The notes under the pieces were generated by a model. That model saw only the letters and a program-made list of their open reading frames with translations, was not told the origin of the DNA and did no database searches. From CAUTYU01 sp963545205 (GTDB lineage Bacteria > Desulfobacterota > Desulfovibrionia > Desulfovibrionales > Desulfomicrobiaceae), in NCBI GenBank assembly GCA_963545205.1, contig CAUUHW010000011.1, positions 10,979-74,978 on the forward strand: DNA of 64,000 nucleotides, given 5' to 3'. Below, piece by piece: positions 1-8,056 of this stretch. The translations under genes and the position numbers were made by a program. Positions within the stretch are counted from its first letter, which is position 1. Each line of letters begins with the position of its first letter.

Positions 1-447
1 GGCATGACCGGTTATGGCAGCCCGGAAACCACAACCGGTGGAAATGCCCTGAAATTTTACGCCACTGTACGCATGGATATTCGGCGTATCCAGACCTTGA
101 AAGACAAGGAAGAAAGTTTTGGAAACCGCGTGCGGGTCAAGGTGGTGAAAAACAAGGTTGCTCCGCCGTTTCGGGAAGCAAACTTTGATATCTTATATGG
201 CACGGGTATTTCCCGTGAAAGCGAGCTTATTGACCTGGGCGTGGAACTCGGTGTGGTGGAAAAAAGTGGTTCCTGGTTCGCCTTTGGCTCTGAGCGATTG
301 GGACAGGGTAAGGAAAACGTGCGGGCCATGCTGCAGGAAAATACCGAACTGCGCCAGCAAATCGAAGACAAGCTACTGGAACATCTGGGAGTAAAGGAAG
401 AAGTGGTTGAAAGGTCAGAACCCGTAGAGCAGGGTGAGGAAGAATAA
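1..447 (+). CDS. recA: RecA recombinase, C-terminal part (5' end outside window)
   Basis: This is the C-terminal ~148 residues of RecA, the DNA-dependent ATPase that drives strand exchange and SOS LexA cleavage. The reading frame is open from the first base, so the Walker A and B core lies upstream of the window. The visible part holds the conserved loop L2 region (GSPETTTGGNALKFYA, roughly residues 6-20 of the fragment), the basic VRVKVVKNKVAPPF stretch and the acidic C-terminal tail (EPVEQGEEE) typical of RecA. The stop codon abuts the alaS start directly (TAAATG), and the alaS ribosome binding site lies in the recA tail coding sequence, so the two are translationally coupled. Confidence 0.97.
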   Translation, partial: GMTGYGSPETTTGGNALKFYATVRMDIRRIQTLKDKEESFGNRVRVKVVKNKVAPPFREANFDILYGTGISRESELIDLGVELGVVEKSGSWFAFGSERLGQGKENVRAMLQENTELRQQIEDKLLEHLGVKEEVVERSEPVEQGEEE

Positions 448-3093
448 ATGAAAGCCGCTGACATTCGCGCCAGTTTTCTTGACTATTTTGGCCGCAATAA
501 ACACCAGCCGGTTGCAAGTTCTTCACTTATTCCCAGAGACGACCCGTCTCTTTTGTTTACCAATGCTGGTATGGTGCAGTTCAAAAAGCTGTTTCTGGGA
601 CAGGAAAAAAGAGACTACGCGCGGGCTACAAGCTCTCAAAAATGTCTGCGGGTGGGCGGGAAACACAATGATCTGGAAAACGTGGGACGTACGGCCAGGC
701 ACCATACCTTTTTTGAAATGCTGGGTAATTTTTCCTTTGGTGATTATTTCAAGGAACAGGCCATTGAACTGGCCTGGAATTACGTGACCAGAGAATTGGC
801 TTTGGATAAAAGCCGGTTGTACGCGACTGTCTATCTTGATGACGATGAGGCCTGGGATTTGTGGAAGAAGATATCCGGCCTGCCTGACGAGCGGATTTTT
901 CGGCTGGGAGAAAAAGAAAATTTCTGGGCCATGGGAGATACCGGCCCTTGTGGCCCGTGTTCGGAAATTCATATTGACCAGGGTGAACACATGGCCTGCG
1001 GCCCGAACTGTGGCATTGGCAAATGCGATTGCGACCGGTTTCTGGAAATCTGGAATCTGGTTTTTATGCAGTTTGAGCGGGACGCGGGCGGCAAGATGAC
1101 CCCGCTACCCAGACCGAGTATTGATACAGGCATGGGACTTGAGCGCATCGCGGCCGTGTGTCAGGGCGTGTATTCCAATTTTGATACGGATCTGTTTCAG
1201 AACCTGATTGGGTGTATGGCCGAGCGGGCCAGGGTCGGATACGGCAAGGACTCTGACGTTGACACTGCCTTGCGGGTCATCACTGATCATAGCCGGGCCA
1301 TTGCCTTTTTGATTGCTGACGGTATGTTGCCTTCCAATGAAGGGCGGGGCTATGTTTTACGCCGTCTTATTCGCCGCGCACTGCGTTTTGGGCGGCTCAT
1401 TGGTCTGAGTGAACCGTTTTTGTATAAAAGCAGTATGGACGTGGTGCGTGAAATGGGCAACTGCTATCCTGAACTGCACGGCAACAAAGATTTTATGGTT
1501 CGGGTGGTACGCAAGGAAGAAGAAAGTTTTGGCGAAGCCCTTGATAAGGGATTGCGGCTGCTGGAAGATGAAATGGACGCTTTGCGGCAGGCGGGAAAAG
1601 CCTGTCTGGGCGGAGCAGCGGCCTTTAAGCTCTACGACACCTATGGCTTTCCCCTTGATATTGTCAACGATGTTGTGGAGAAAAATGGATTTTGTGTTGA
1701 TGATGCTGGTTTTCAGAAACTGATGGACGAGCAGAAACAAAAGGCTCGTCAGGCTTGGAGCGGCAGCGGCGAAAAAGATATTGCCTCGCAGTTTGCTCCC
1801 CTGCTTGCGGCCGGACTGGAAAGCGAGTTTGTCGGCTATGAACTGGCCGAGGTCAAGAGCCGAATTGTGGCCCTGCTGGACAAGGACTCACGGCCCGTAG
1901 ATGAGCTTGGGGAAGGCCAAAGCGGGTATGTGGTGACAGCCCGGACACCCTTTTACGCTGAATCCGGCGGTCAGGTCAGTGACAGCGGCGAAATGCACGG
2001 TCCGACAGGGGAGGCAAGAGTGGTGGCGGTTGTCAAGCCTGCTGCGGGGCTCATTGTGCATGGCGTTGAAATAACACAGGGGGCTTTTCTGGCTGACCAG
2101 AATGTGGTGCAGCGTCTGAACCGTACCCTGCGCCGGGCCGTGGCTGCGAATCATACCTGCACGCATCTGCTGCATGCTGCCTTGCGTTCTGTTTTGGGCG
2201 ATCATGTCAAACAGGCGGGATCGCTGGTCAGCTCTGACCGTTTGCGCTTTGATTTCAGCCATATTTCACCGCTGACATCTGAAGAACGTCAGCAGGTTGA
2301 AGATCTTGTTAACAAGGCCATTAGCGAAGACCTCAAGCTTGAGGTCTCGGTCATGGATTACCGGACAGCGGTGCAGGAAAAGGGGGCAATGGCCCTGTTT
2401 GGCGAAAAATACACCGATGCAGTCCGGGTAGTTGATATCCCTGAGATATCACTTGAACTTTGCGGCGGTACGCATTTACAGTCAACAGCTCAGGCCCTGA
2501 GTTTTTGCATTCTTTCTGAAAACGGAATTTCTTGCGGTGTGCGCCGGATTGAAGCCATAAGCGGTCAGGCCGCTCTTGATTTCTGGCGGGAGCGCAGAGA
2601 TGAAACTGAAAAGTTGGCAGTTCTGCTCAAGTGCCGCCCTGCGGATGTCAGCGGCAGGGTTGCGTCTTTGCTGGAAGAAAACAAAAATCTGGCCAGGGAA
2701 AACAGAAAATTACAGGACAAGCTGATGTCTGCGGGAAGTTGTGATCTGGTACAGGGTTGTCAGGATGTTTGTGGGATCCGGCTGCTGGCCCATCGCGTTG
2801 ACGGCGCGGATATGAACAGTTTGCGGTCTTTGATGGACGATCTGCGATCAAAAATCGCTTCCGGCGTGATTTGCCTAGCCGGGGAAAATCAGGGCAAGGT
2901 GATGCTTTTGTTGGCGGTGAGCAAGGATTTGCACGGCTGCTTTACCGCTCCCCAACTGATACGGAACGTGGCCAGTCATATTGGGGGCAGCGGCGGAGGC
3001 CGTCCTGATCTGGCTCAGGCCGGAGGTTCTGATGCCGCTGGTATTGAAAGGGCCTTTGCCTGTCTGAAATGTGAACTGGAAAAGAAAAAGTGA
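448..3093 (+). CDS. alaS: Alanyl-tRNA synthetase
   Basis: AlaRS charges tRNA-Ala with alanine in the cytoplasm. At 881 residues it has the normal full length and all four parts: the class II catalytic core (N-terminal MKAADIRASFLDYF, motif FTNAGMVQFK), the tRNA-recognition domain, the editing domain with its zinc ligands (NHTCTHLLH near residue 567 and CGGTH near 672), and the C-Ala/DHHA1 domain with the glycine-rich GGSGGGRPDLAQAGG near the end. A GAGGAAG ribosome binding site lies in the end of recA, 5-10 bases upstream. recA-alaS adjacency is common in Desulfovibrionales. The matching tRNA-Ala gene lies 3 kb downstream. Confidence 0.98.
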   Translation: MKAADIRASFLDYFGRNKHQPVASSSLIPRDDPSLLFTNAGMVQFKKLFLGQEKRDYARATSSQKCLRVGGKHNDLENVGRTARHHTFFEMLGNFSFGDYFKEQAIELAWNYVTRELALDKSRLYATVYLDDDEAWDLWKKISGLPDERIFRLGEKENFWAMGDTGPCGPCSEIHIDQGEHMACGPNCGIGKCDCDRFLEIWNLVFMQFERDAGGKMTPLPRPSIDTGMGLERIAAVCQGVYSNFDTDLFQNLIGCMAERARVGYGKDSDVDTALRVITDHSRAIAFLIADGMLPSNEGRGYVLRRLIRRALRFGRLIGLSEPFLYKSSMDVVREMGNCYPELHGNKDFMVRVVRKEEESFGEALDKGLRLLEDEMDALRQAGKACLGGAAAFKLYDTYGFPLDIVNDVVEKNGFCVDDAGFQKLMDEQKQKARQAWSGSGEKDIASQFAPLLAAGLESEFVGYELAEVKSRIVALLDKDSRPVDELGEGQSGYVVTARTPFYAESGGQVSDSGEMHGPTGEARVVAVVKPAAGLIVHGVEITQGAFLADQNVVQRLNRTLRRAVAANHTCTHLLHAALRSVLGDHVKQAGSLVSSDRLRFDFSHISPLTSEERQQVEDLVNKAISEDLKLEVSVMDYRTAVQEKGAMALFGEKYTDAVRVVDIPEISLELCGGTHLQSTAQALSFCILSENGISCGVRRIEAISGQAALDFWRERRDETEKLAVLLKCRPADVSGRVASLLEENKNLARENRKLQDKLMSAGSCDLVQGCQDVCGIRLLAHRVDGADMNSLRSLMDDLRSKIASGVICLAGENQGKVMLLLAVSKDLHGCFTAPQLIRNVASHIGGSGGGRPDLAQAGGSDAAGIERAFACLKCELEKKK

Positions 3094-3106
3094 GTGGCAA
3101 ACAGCT

Positions 3107-4075
3107 ATGAGTCAGGTTGTAGGGCTAAAATTCAATAACTATCGTCCGGTACTTTTTTACCGCGCCGCGCCGTATCAGTTGCAAAAGGGAGAACACGTGC
3201 TGATCAAGGCGGAAGAAGGTGTCAGCCTGGGGCAGGTGGTTATTGTCCGCGAACAGGAAGAAAGGGACGCGGAACTGGAACCTGTGTATCGTCTGGCTAC
3301 CCGGGAAGACCTGTGCGGCTGGGAGGAAAATCAGTCTCTTGAAAGGGAATCCTTTCTGTTTTGCCGGCAGTGTATTCAGCAGCAACGCCTGAATATGAAG
3401 CTGGTTGGAGTGGAAGTCTTTTTTGACCGCACGAAAATGATTTTTTATTTTACCGCGCCGGGCCGGATTGACTTCAGGGATCTGGTCAAGGAACTGGTCC
3501 AGCACTACCGTACCCGCATAGAATTGCGCCAGATTGGCGTGCGGCATGAGACCCAGATGTTGGGGACAATCGGCAGTTGCGGCCAGGTATGCTGCTGCCG
3601 CCGTTTTTTGCGGCAGTTTGAGCCGGTGACAATCAAGATGGCCAAGGATCAGGATCTGTTTCTCAACCCGGCCAAGATTTCCGGTTCCTGCGGTCGATTA
3701 CTGTGCTGTCTGGCCTATGAAAAGGACACCTATATTGAGTTCCGCAAGCGTCTGCCTAAAATGGGACGCTGGACCCAGACTCAGGATGGCCGGATGCGGC
3801 CGTTGCGAGCCAATCTGTTTCGGAACTCATTGACCGTGCTGACAGACCAGAATGAAGAGAGGGAAATTTTTCTGGATGAATGGCAGGGGCTTGTTCAGGG
3901 CGCAGAAGACGCTGAAAAGAAGCAGGAAAGCAAGGTACCTGGAAAGCTGCATGCCGATAGAGAGGAAAAACCCGGCTCAGACAAAAGAAACAGACCGTAT
4001 AAATCGGGCAAACCAGTACGCGGTCACAACTACAACCCAGATAAAGATGCTTGTGAAAGCGAGGTTGTCAGCTGA
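3107..4075 (+). CDS. PSP1-domain protein, RicT/YaaT-like
   Basis: A 322-residue PSP1-domain protein. Family members include Bacillus RicT (YaaT), which acts with RicA and RicF in RNA maturation and sporulation signalling; in Gram-negatives the role is uncertain. The diagnostic cysteine-rich block is present near residues 155-205 (GSCGQVCCCRRFL, then GSCGRLLCCLAYE), the residues that bind an Fe-S cluster in the Bacillus complex. The C-terminal ~60 residues are a charged, probably disordered Lys/Glu/Arg-rich tail. I chose the ATG at 3107, which gives the conserved MSQVVGLKF opening; a GTG at 3071 in the same frame would overlap alaS by 23 bases. It lies between alaS and metG on the same strand, so is probably in one transcript with them. 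Confidence 0.88.
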   Translation: MSQVVGLKFNNYRPVLFYRAAPYQLQKGEHVLIKAEEGVSLGQVVIVREQEERDAELEPVYRLATREDLCGWEENQSLERESFLFCRQCIQQQRLNMKLVGVEVFFDRTKMIFYFTAPGRIDFRDLVKELVQHYRTRIELRQIGVRHETQMLGTIGSCGQVCCCRRFLRQFEPVTIKMAKDQDLFLNPAKISGSCGRLLCCLAYEKDTYIEFRKRLPKMGRWTQTQDGRMRPLRANLFRNSLTVLTDQNEEREIFLDEWQGLVQGAEDAEKKQESKVPGKLHADREEKPGSDKRNRPYKSGKPVRGHNYNPDKDACESEVVS

Positions 4076-4138
4076 ATTGTTCAGGTGCCCAGGCAGATTT
4101 GCGGACCTTGATGGCAATTTTAAGAGCAGGAGGTTTTT

Positions 4139-6028
4139 TTGAGCCAGTTTTATATTTCAACTCCAATTTATTATGTGAACGCGCAACCGCATCTTGGGCA
4201 TGCTTATACAACCATTGTGGCTGACAGCCTGAACCGCTGGAACCGTCTTGCCGGAAAAAAAACCTTTTTTTTGACAGGCACGGACGAACACGGCGACAAG
4301 ATTGTCAAGGCAGCGGAAAAAAACAACCTGGCCCCCAGGAAATACACAGATACAATCAGCGCCCAGTTTCAGGATTTATGGCCTTGTATGCGGGTGGAGT
4401 ATACCCGTTTTATCCGCACCACAGACCCTGATCATATCGCTTGCGTGCAGGATTTTTTACAGCGGGTGTACGACAAGGGCGACATCTATTTCGCCGAATA
4501 CGGTGGCCATTACTGTTTTGGGTGCGAACGGTTTTACACAGAAAAGGAACTGGAAAAAGGACTGTGTCCTGACCACCAGGCGGCACCGGAATTTATTCAG
4601 GAAAAAAATTATTTTTTCCGCATGCAGAAGTATATTGAGCCGCTTCGCAAACATATTGAAGACACCCCCGATTTTATTCAGCCGGCCCATTACCGCAACG
4701 CTGTGCTGGCCATGTTGCGTGAAGATTTGGGCGACTTGTGTATCTCACGTCCCAAATCCCGTCTGACCTGGGGCATTGAACTGCCTTTTGACACTGATTT
4801 TGTGACCTATGTCTGGTTTGACGCGCTGCTCAATTATATTACTGGTCTGGGCGGTCTTGAAAGTGACGGTTACAGGACATTCTGGCCTGTGGCTCAGCAT
4901 GTGGTGGCCAAGGATATTTTGAAGCCGCACGCCGTGTTCTGGCCAACCATGCTGCTTTCTGCCGGACTGCCGTTGTATCAGAAATTACTGGTACACGGCT
5001 ACTGGACAGTCAATGAAACCAAGATGTCCAAGTCCCTGGGGAATGTTGTGGCGCCTTTGTCCCTGGCCCAAAAATATGGTCTGGATTCGTTTCGGTATTT
5101 TTTGCTCCGGGAAATGAATTTTGGACAGGACGCCTCATTTTCAGAAGAGGCGCTGGTTGGGCGCCTGAATGCTGATCTGGCCAACGATCTGGGGAATTTG
5201 TTCAGCCGTACCCTGACCATGACCCATAAATTTCTGGACGGCAAAGTGCCGGAAGTCGCAAGCGAAAAACTGGCCGCAGACGAATGCGCCAAAACAGGGC
5301 AAAGGGCGTGCGCTAATTTTGGACAGCTGTTTGGGCAGTGTCAGTTCGCACGGGCTTTGGAAGAACTCTGGGCGTTTGTGCGCTATCTGAACAAATATAT
5401 TGACCAGAGCGCTCCCTGGACACTGCACAAAAATGGAGAGACAGAGCAGTTGCGGATTGTGTTGAGGCTGGTGCTGGAAGGAATGCGCAAGGTCGCTGTT
5501 CTGCTCTGGCCGGTAATGCCGGACAGCAGCGAAAAAATGCTGGCCCAGCTTGGAGACGTGAAAGGTGTTTTTGTTGATTTGCGGGAAGACATTTCTCGCT
5601 GGGATATGCTTGCTACCGGAACAGAGGTGGCCAAACAGTCAAATCTATTTCCACGCTGTGAATTTCAGGTTCCGGCTGTCGAGCCGGTTGAAGAAGAAAC
5701 AGAGTTGATTGAATTTGCCGATTTTCAGCGCGTACACTTTCGTATTGGCACTGTGCTGGAAGCCAGGGCACACCCAAAAGCGGATAGGCTGTACCTGTTG
5801 CAGGTTGATGTGGGTGAAAGCCAGCCGCGCCAGATTGTGGCCGGACTGGCTGAGTTCTGGAAACTGGAGGAGTTGCCGGGGCGGCAGGTGGTTGTGGTTG
5901 CAAATTTGAAGCCGCGCAAGCTGCGCGGGGAAAAATCCGAAGGCATGGTGCTGGCTGTAAAAGATAAAGACGGTCTGGCCCTGCTTGCACCCAGTCGGGA
6001 AGTACCTGACGGCTCTGCTGTTTCCTGA
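4139..6028 (+). CDS. metG: Methionyl-tRNA synthetase (long form with C-terminal tRNA-binding domain)
   Basis: MetRS charges both elongator and initiator tRNA-Met. The 629-residue protein has the HIGH-like motif PHLGHAYTT near residue 17, a zinc knuckle (CFGCERF...GLCPDH) near 126-144, and KMSKSLGNVV near 294. Residues ~525-629 form the EMAP/Trbp111 type tRNA-binding and dimerisation domain (FRIGTVLEARAHPKADRLY...). The only good start is a TTG at 4139, six bases after a perfect AGGAGG; no ATG lies near. The rare start codon may hold down translation. The gene closes the recA-alaS-ricT-metG run. Confidence 0.97.
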   Translation: MSQFYISTPIYYVNAQPHLGHAYTTIVADSLNRWNRLAGKKTFFLTGTDEHGDKIVKAAEKNNLAPRKYTDTISAQFQDLWPCMRVEYTRFIRTTDPDHIACVQDFLQRVYDKGDIYFAEYGGHYCFGCERFYTEKELEKGLCPDHQAAPEFIQEKNYFFRMQKYIEPLRKHIEDTPDFIQPAHYRNAVLAMLREDLGDLCISRPKSRLTWGIELPFDTDFVTYVWFDALLNYITGLGGLESDGYRTFWPVAQHVVAKDILKPHAVFWPTMLLSAGLPLYQKLLVHGYWTVNETKMSKSLGNVVAPLSLAQKYGLDSFRYFLLREMNFGQDASFSEEALVGRLNADLANDLGNLFSRTLTMTHKFLDGKVPEVASEKLAADECAKTGQRACANFGQLFGQCQFARALEELWAFVRYLNKYIDQSAPWTLHKNGETEQLRIVLRLVLEGMRKVAVLLWPVMPDSSEKMLAQLGDVKGVFVDLREDISRWDMLATGTEVAKQSNLFPRCEFQVPAVEPVEEETELIEFADFQRVHFRIGTVLEARAHPKADRLYLLQVDVGESQPRQIVAGLAEFWKLEELPGRQVVVVANLKPRKLRGEKSEGMVLAVKDKDGLALLAPSREVPDGSAVS

Positions 6029-6116
6029 AAGTCAGCCCTTCTGAAGCCGATTTGCCGCTGTTACGGATTGGGGCCAGATTGTTGGCGGGAAGTAAAAAAC
6101 AGAAAGGCGATTTGTG

Positions 6117-6145
6117 TTGACATCTTTTTGAGTCCGATGTATGTA
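6117..6145 (+). promoter_or_regulatory. Promoter of tRNA-Ala
   Basis: A -35 TTGACA (6117-6122) and -10 TATGTA (6140-6145) are separated by 17 bases, and the mature tRNA begins 14 bases after the -10. The match and spacing fit a sigma70 promoter for the tRNA. Confidence 0.7.
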
Positions 6146-6159
6146 CTTTTTTCTTGTTT

Positions 6160-6235
<76 letters not shown>

Positions 6236-6242
6236 ATAATAC

Positions 6243-6274
6243 AAGGGCTTATGGTATGCCATGGGTCCTTTTTT
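6243..6274 (+). terminator. Probable terminator after tRNA-Ala
   Basis: An interrupted hairpin (AAGG...ATGG / CCAT...CCTT) is followed by a run of T beginning at 6269. The stem is imperfect, but position and T-run fit a Rho-independent terminator. Confidence 0.45.
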
Positions 6275-6381
6275 GTTTTTCATAATTAGTTGCCAGATTG
6301 GCCAATGATGCCGTAAAAGCAGTAAGTTTTTTTGCACAGAACTTGAGAATAAATTGAAAAGGGATTATGGAGAGCAAAAAC

Positions 6382-6401
6382 AGCACATAGCGCAGGAGGA
6401 A
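6382..6401 (+). promoter_or_regulatory. Conserved leader and ribosome binding site of beta-barrel gene A
   Basis: The 20-base leader AGCACATAGCGCAGGAGGAA ends in a strong AGGAGG. The paralogous gene at 52016-52633 has the same leader with one change. A CTTGA(G/C)AATAA element lies further upstream of both, so promoter and leader were duplicated or conserved with the gene. Confidence 0.6.
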
Positions 6402-6403
6402 AT

Positions 6404-7012
6404 ATGAAAAAAGGTGTATTTTTTGGAGTAGGGCTTGTTTTGCTTACACTTGTAACAACAGCGTGCTGGGGGAGCGAATTGCCTTACATAGGTCTGAGCG
6501 TAGGGATAGTCATGCCAAATGATTCCAGTATGCGGGTTGTAGATGATGATATTTCGTTCAAGTACGACGATGGATTTGCCGCTGCTGTGGCTCTTGGGCA
6601 GCGTTTTGGGCGGTTCAGGGGCGAAATTGAGTTTTCGTATCTAAGATTTAAGTTTGATACAGCAACCTATCAACAGCTAAGTACTTCTGTTGACGGGGCG
6701 TTCTCGAGCCTTTCTTTGCTGGCAAATGGATATTTAGACTTTGTAAACGATAGCGCTGTTACTCCGTTTCTTACCGCTGGAATTGGCGGGAGTCGTGTAA
6801 GAATTGGCGATACTGGATATGCTGCCCTGGAAGGAGATAGCGATACTGTTTTTGCGTATCAGGTTGGAGCCGGGGTTGGTGTCGCACTGAATACGGAAAC
6901 CAGCATTGAGTTGAAATATCGTTATTTTGGTACGGAAGACCTCAATTTTGAGCGTGGAAAGATGAATTTTTCTGCTCACAATCTTTTTTGCTGTCTTCGG
7001 TATTCTTTTTGA
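6404..7012 (+). CDS. Outer-membrane beta-barrel protein (Opa/OmpW-like fold), paralogue A
   Basis: A 202-residue exported protein with a Sec signal peptide (hydrophobic LVLLTLVTTACWG, cleavage near residue 23) and alternating amphipathic beta strands ending in an aromatic residue (LRYSF), the C-terminal signature for BAM-dependent outer-membrane insertion. The body resembles small porin-like/opacity proteins: GLSVGIVMP, RFRGEIEFSY, LLANGYLDF, TPFLTAGIGGSR, YQVGAGVGVAL, ELKYRYFG. It has a clear paralogue at 52016-52633 with shared blocks (ALGQRF, NGYLDF, TPFLTAG.GGSR, YQVGAG). The function is not known; it could be a structural or adhesion barrel or a small-molecule channel. A TTGAGA-17-TATGGA promoter candidate lies at about 6351-6379. 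Confidence 0.85.
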   Translation: MKKGVFFGVGLVLLTLVTTACWGSELPYIGLSVGIVMPNDSSMRVVDDDISFKYDDGFAAAVALGQRFGRFRGEIEFSYLRFKFDTATYQQLSTSVDGAFSSLSLLANGYLDFVNDSAVTPFLTAGIGGSRVRIGDTGYAALEGDSDTVFAYQVGAGVGVALNTETSIELKYRYFGTEDLNFERGKMNFSAHNLFCCLRYSF

Positions 7013-7061
7013 AGTATGAGCTGAATTTTTTACTGCGGATAAATCTCAGGATAAGTCATAA

Positions 7062-7095
7062 CAATGTCCGGTTCCAGATCAGGAACCGGACATTG
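7062..7095. terminator. Perfect inverted repeat between convergent genes
   Basis: A 14-base perfect stem (CAATGTCCGGTTCC, loop AGATCA) lies between the ends of the beta-barrel gene and the SagB-type gene. Neither side carries a T-run, so it may stop transcription poorly or protect the two 3' ends. Confidence 0.5.
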
Positions 7096-7101
7096 CCGTA
7101 T

Positions 7102-7848
7102 TCAGGAACAAGGCAGACCCGCGCTCATCATATACAGAGCGGATTCTTCCTGTCCGTCCAGCCCGAGTAGGGTGTTGAGCCTGTCATCATAAAAGGCCGC
7201 GACAGGGCAACCGCAAAGTCCCTGCGCTGTAAGGGCCAAGGCCGTGTTCTGGGCGATATGTCCTGCGTCCAGCAGCATATAACGTGTGCCACGGTGACCG
7301 TATTTGACCATGTTGCGTCTGAAAAGCGCTGTCCAGATAAAGGTCAGGGCCGCCTGAGCGCAAAAGTTCTGGTCAATGGCCGCCTGCCCCAGTTCTTCCG
7401 CCTTTGAGCCCGGACTTACACTTTCCAGGCAAAAATCCTTGCAGTTCAAATGGTACACGCCTGGTTCCAGGCCATTGACCCGTTCCACACAGACATAGGT
7501 TTCAATTGGATACAAGGCTCCGGCAGATGGCGCGTTACGCAGATAATACGGGCCTTTTTGAGCCGTCAGTCCCTGAGCGGCCCATAGAATCAGGCCAAGC
7601 TGCTCAAGAGAGAGAGCTGCTTGCTGGTCGTAGTCCCGCCGGGACCTGCGTTTGCTTAAAATTTGCCACAGGTTGGCTTCCTGATAGGCGAACTGGCGCG
7701 GCAAGGCTGTTTTTGGCGCGTTGTCGTAAGTTTTCAGCCAGCTTTTGGCGGGCATAATTTCCGGTCGGTCTATTTTTCCTATTGTTTCAGGTGCAAATTT
7801 TGTCTCCTGAATATATTGCCAACCCTTACTTTTTTGTAAATCCGGCAT
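7102..7848 (-). CDS. SagB/ThcOx-type nitroreductase-family dehydrogenase
   Basis: A 248-residue FMN-dependent protein of the nitroreductase superfamily, SagB type. SagB proteins oxidise thiazolines/oxazolines in modified peptides when next to SagC/D cyclodehydratases, but stand-alone members are widespread with unknown substrate. Visible family marks are the FMN-binding SKRRSRRDYD near residue 67, NAPSAGALYPIETYV near 107 (a SagB signature), and YMLLDAGHIAQNTALALTAQGL near 190. There is no precursor peptide, YcaO or C protein in the window, so a peptide-modification role is not supported here. It lies downstream of the TPR gene of the TonB operon on the same strand, 208 bases away. No signal peptide is seen, so it is cytoplasmic. 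Confidence 0.85.
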   Translation of the reverse strand: MPDLQKSKGWQYIQETKFAPETIGKIDRPEIMPAKSWLKTYDNAPKTALPRQFAYQEANLWQILSKRRSRRDYDQQAALSLEQLGLILWAAQGLTAQKGPYYLRNAPSAGALYPIETYVCVERVNGLEPGVYHLNCKDFCLESVSPGSKAEELGQAAIDQNFCAQAALTFIWTALFRRNMVKYGHRGTRYMLLDAGHIAQNTALALTAQGLCGCPVAAFYDDRLNTLLGLDGQEESALYMMSAGLPCS

Positions 7849-8056
7849 AATCCCTCCCCCTGTTTGTTTCCAGGAAAAAATTATTTGCTCCCTTTGGCGG
7901 CTTTTCTCATCTTAACGGATTGTTTTTTAGAGTATTCACCCCAGAAAGTTGTTTTCCGGTTCTGTCAGCGCGGCTTCGTCCTGTGGCGTGGCCGCGCTGT
8001 TAATTGTATGGTGCGCGAGAGGAAAGAATAAGTCGGGGGATGGTGTGCTCAAAGGT

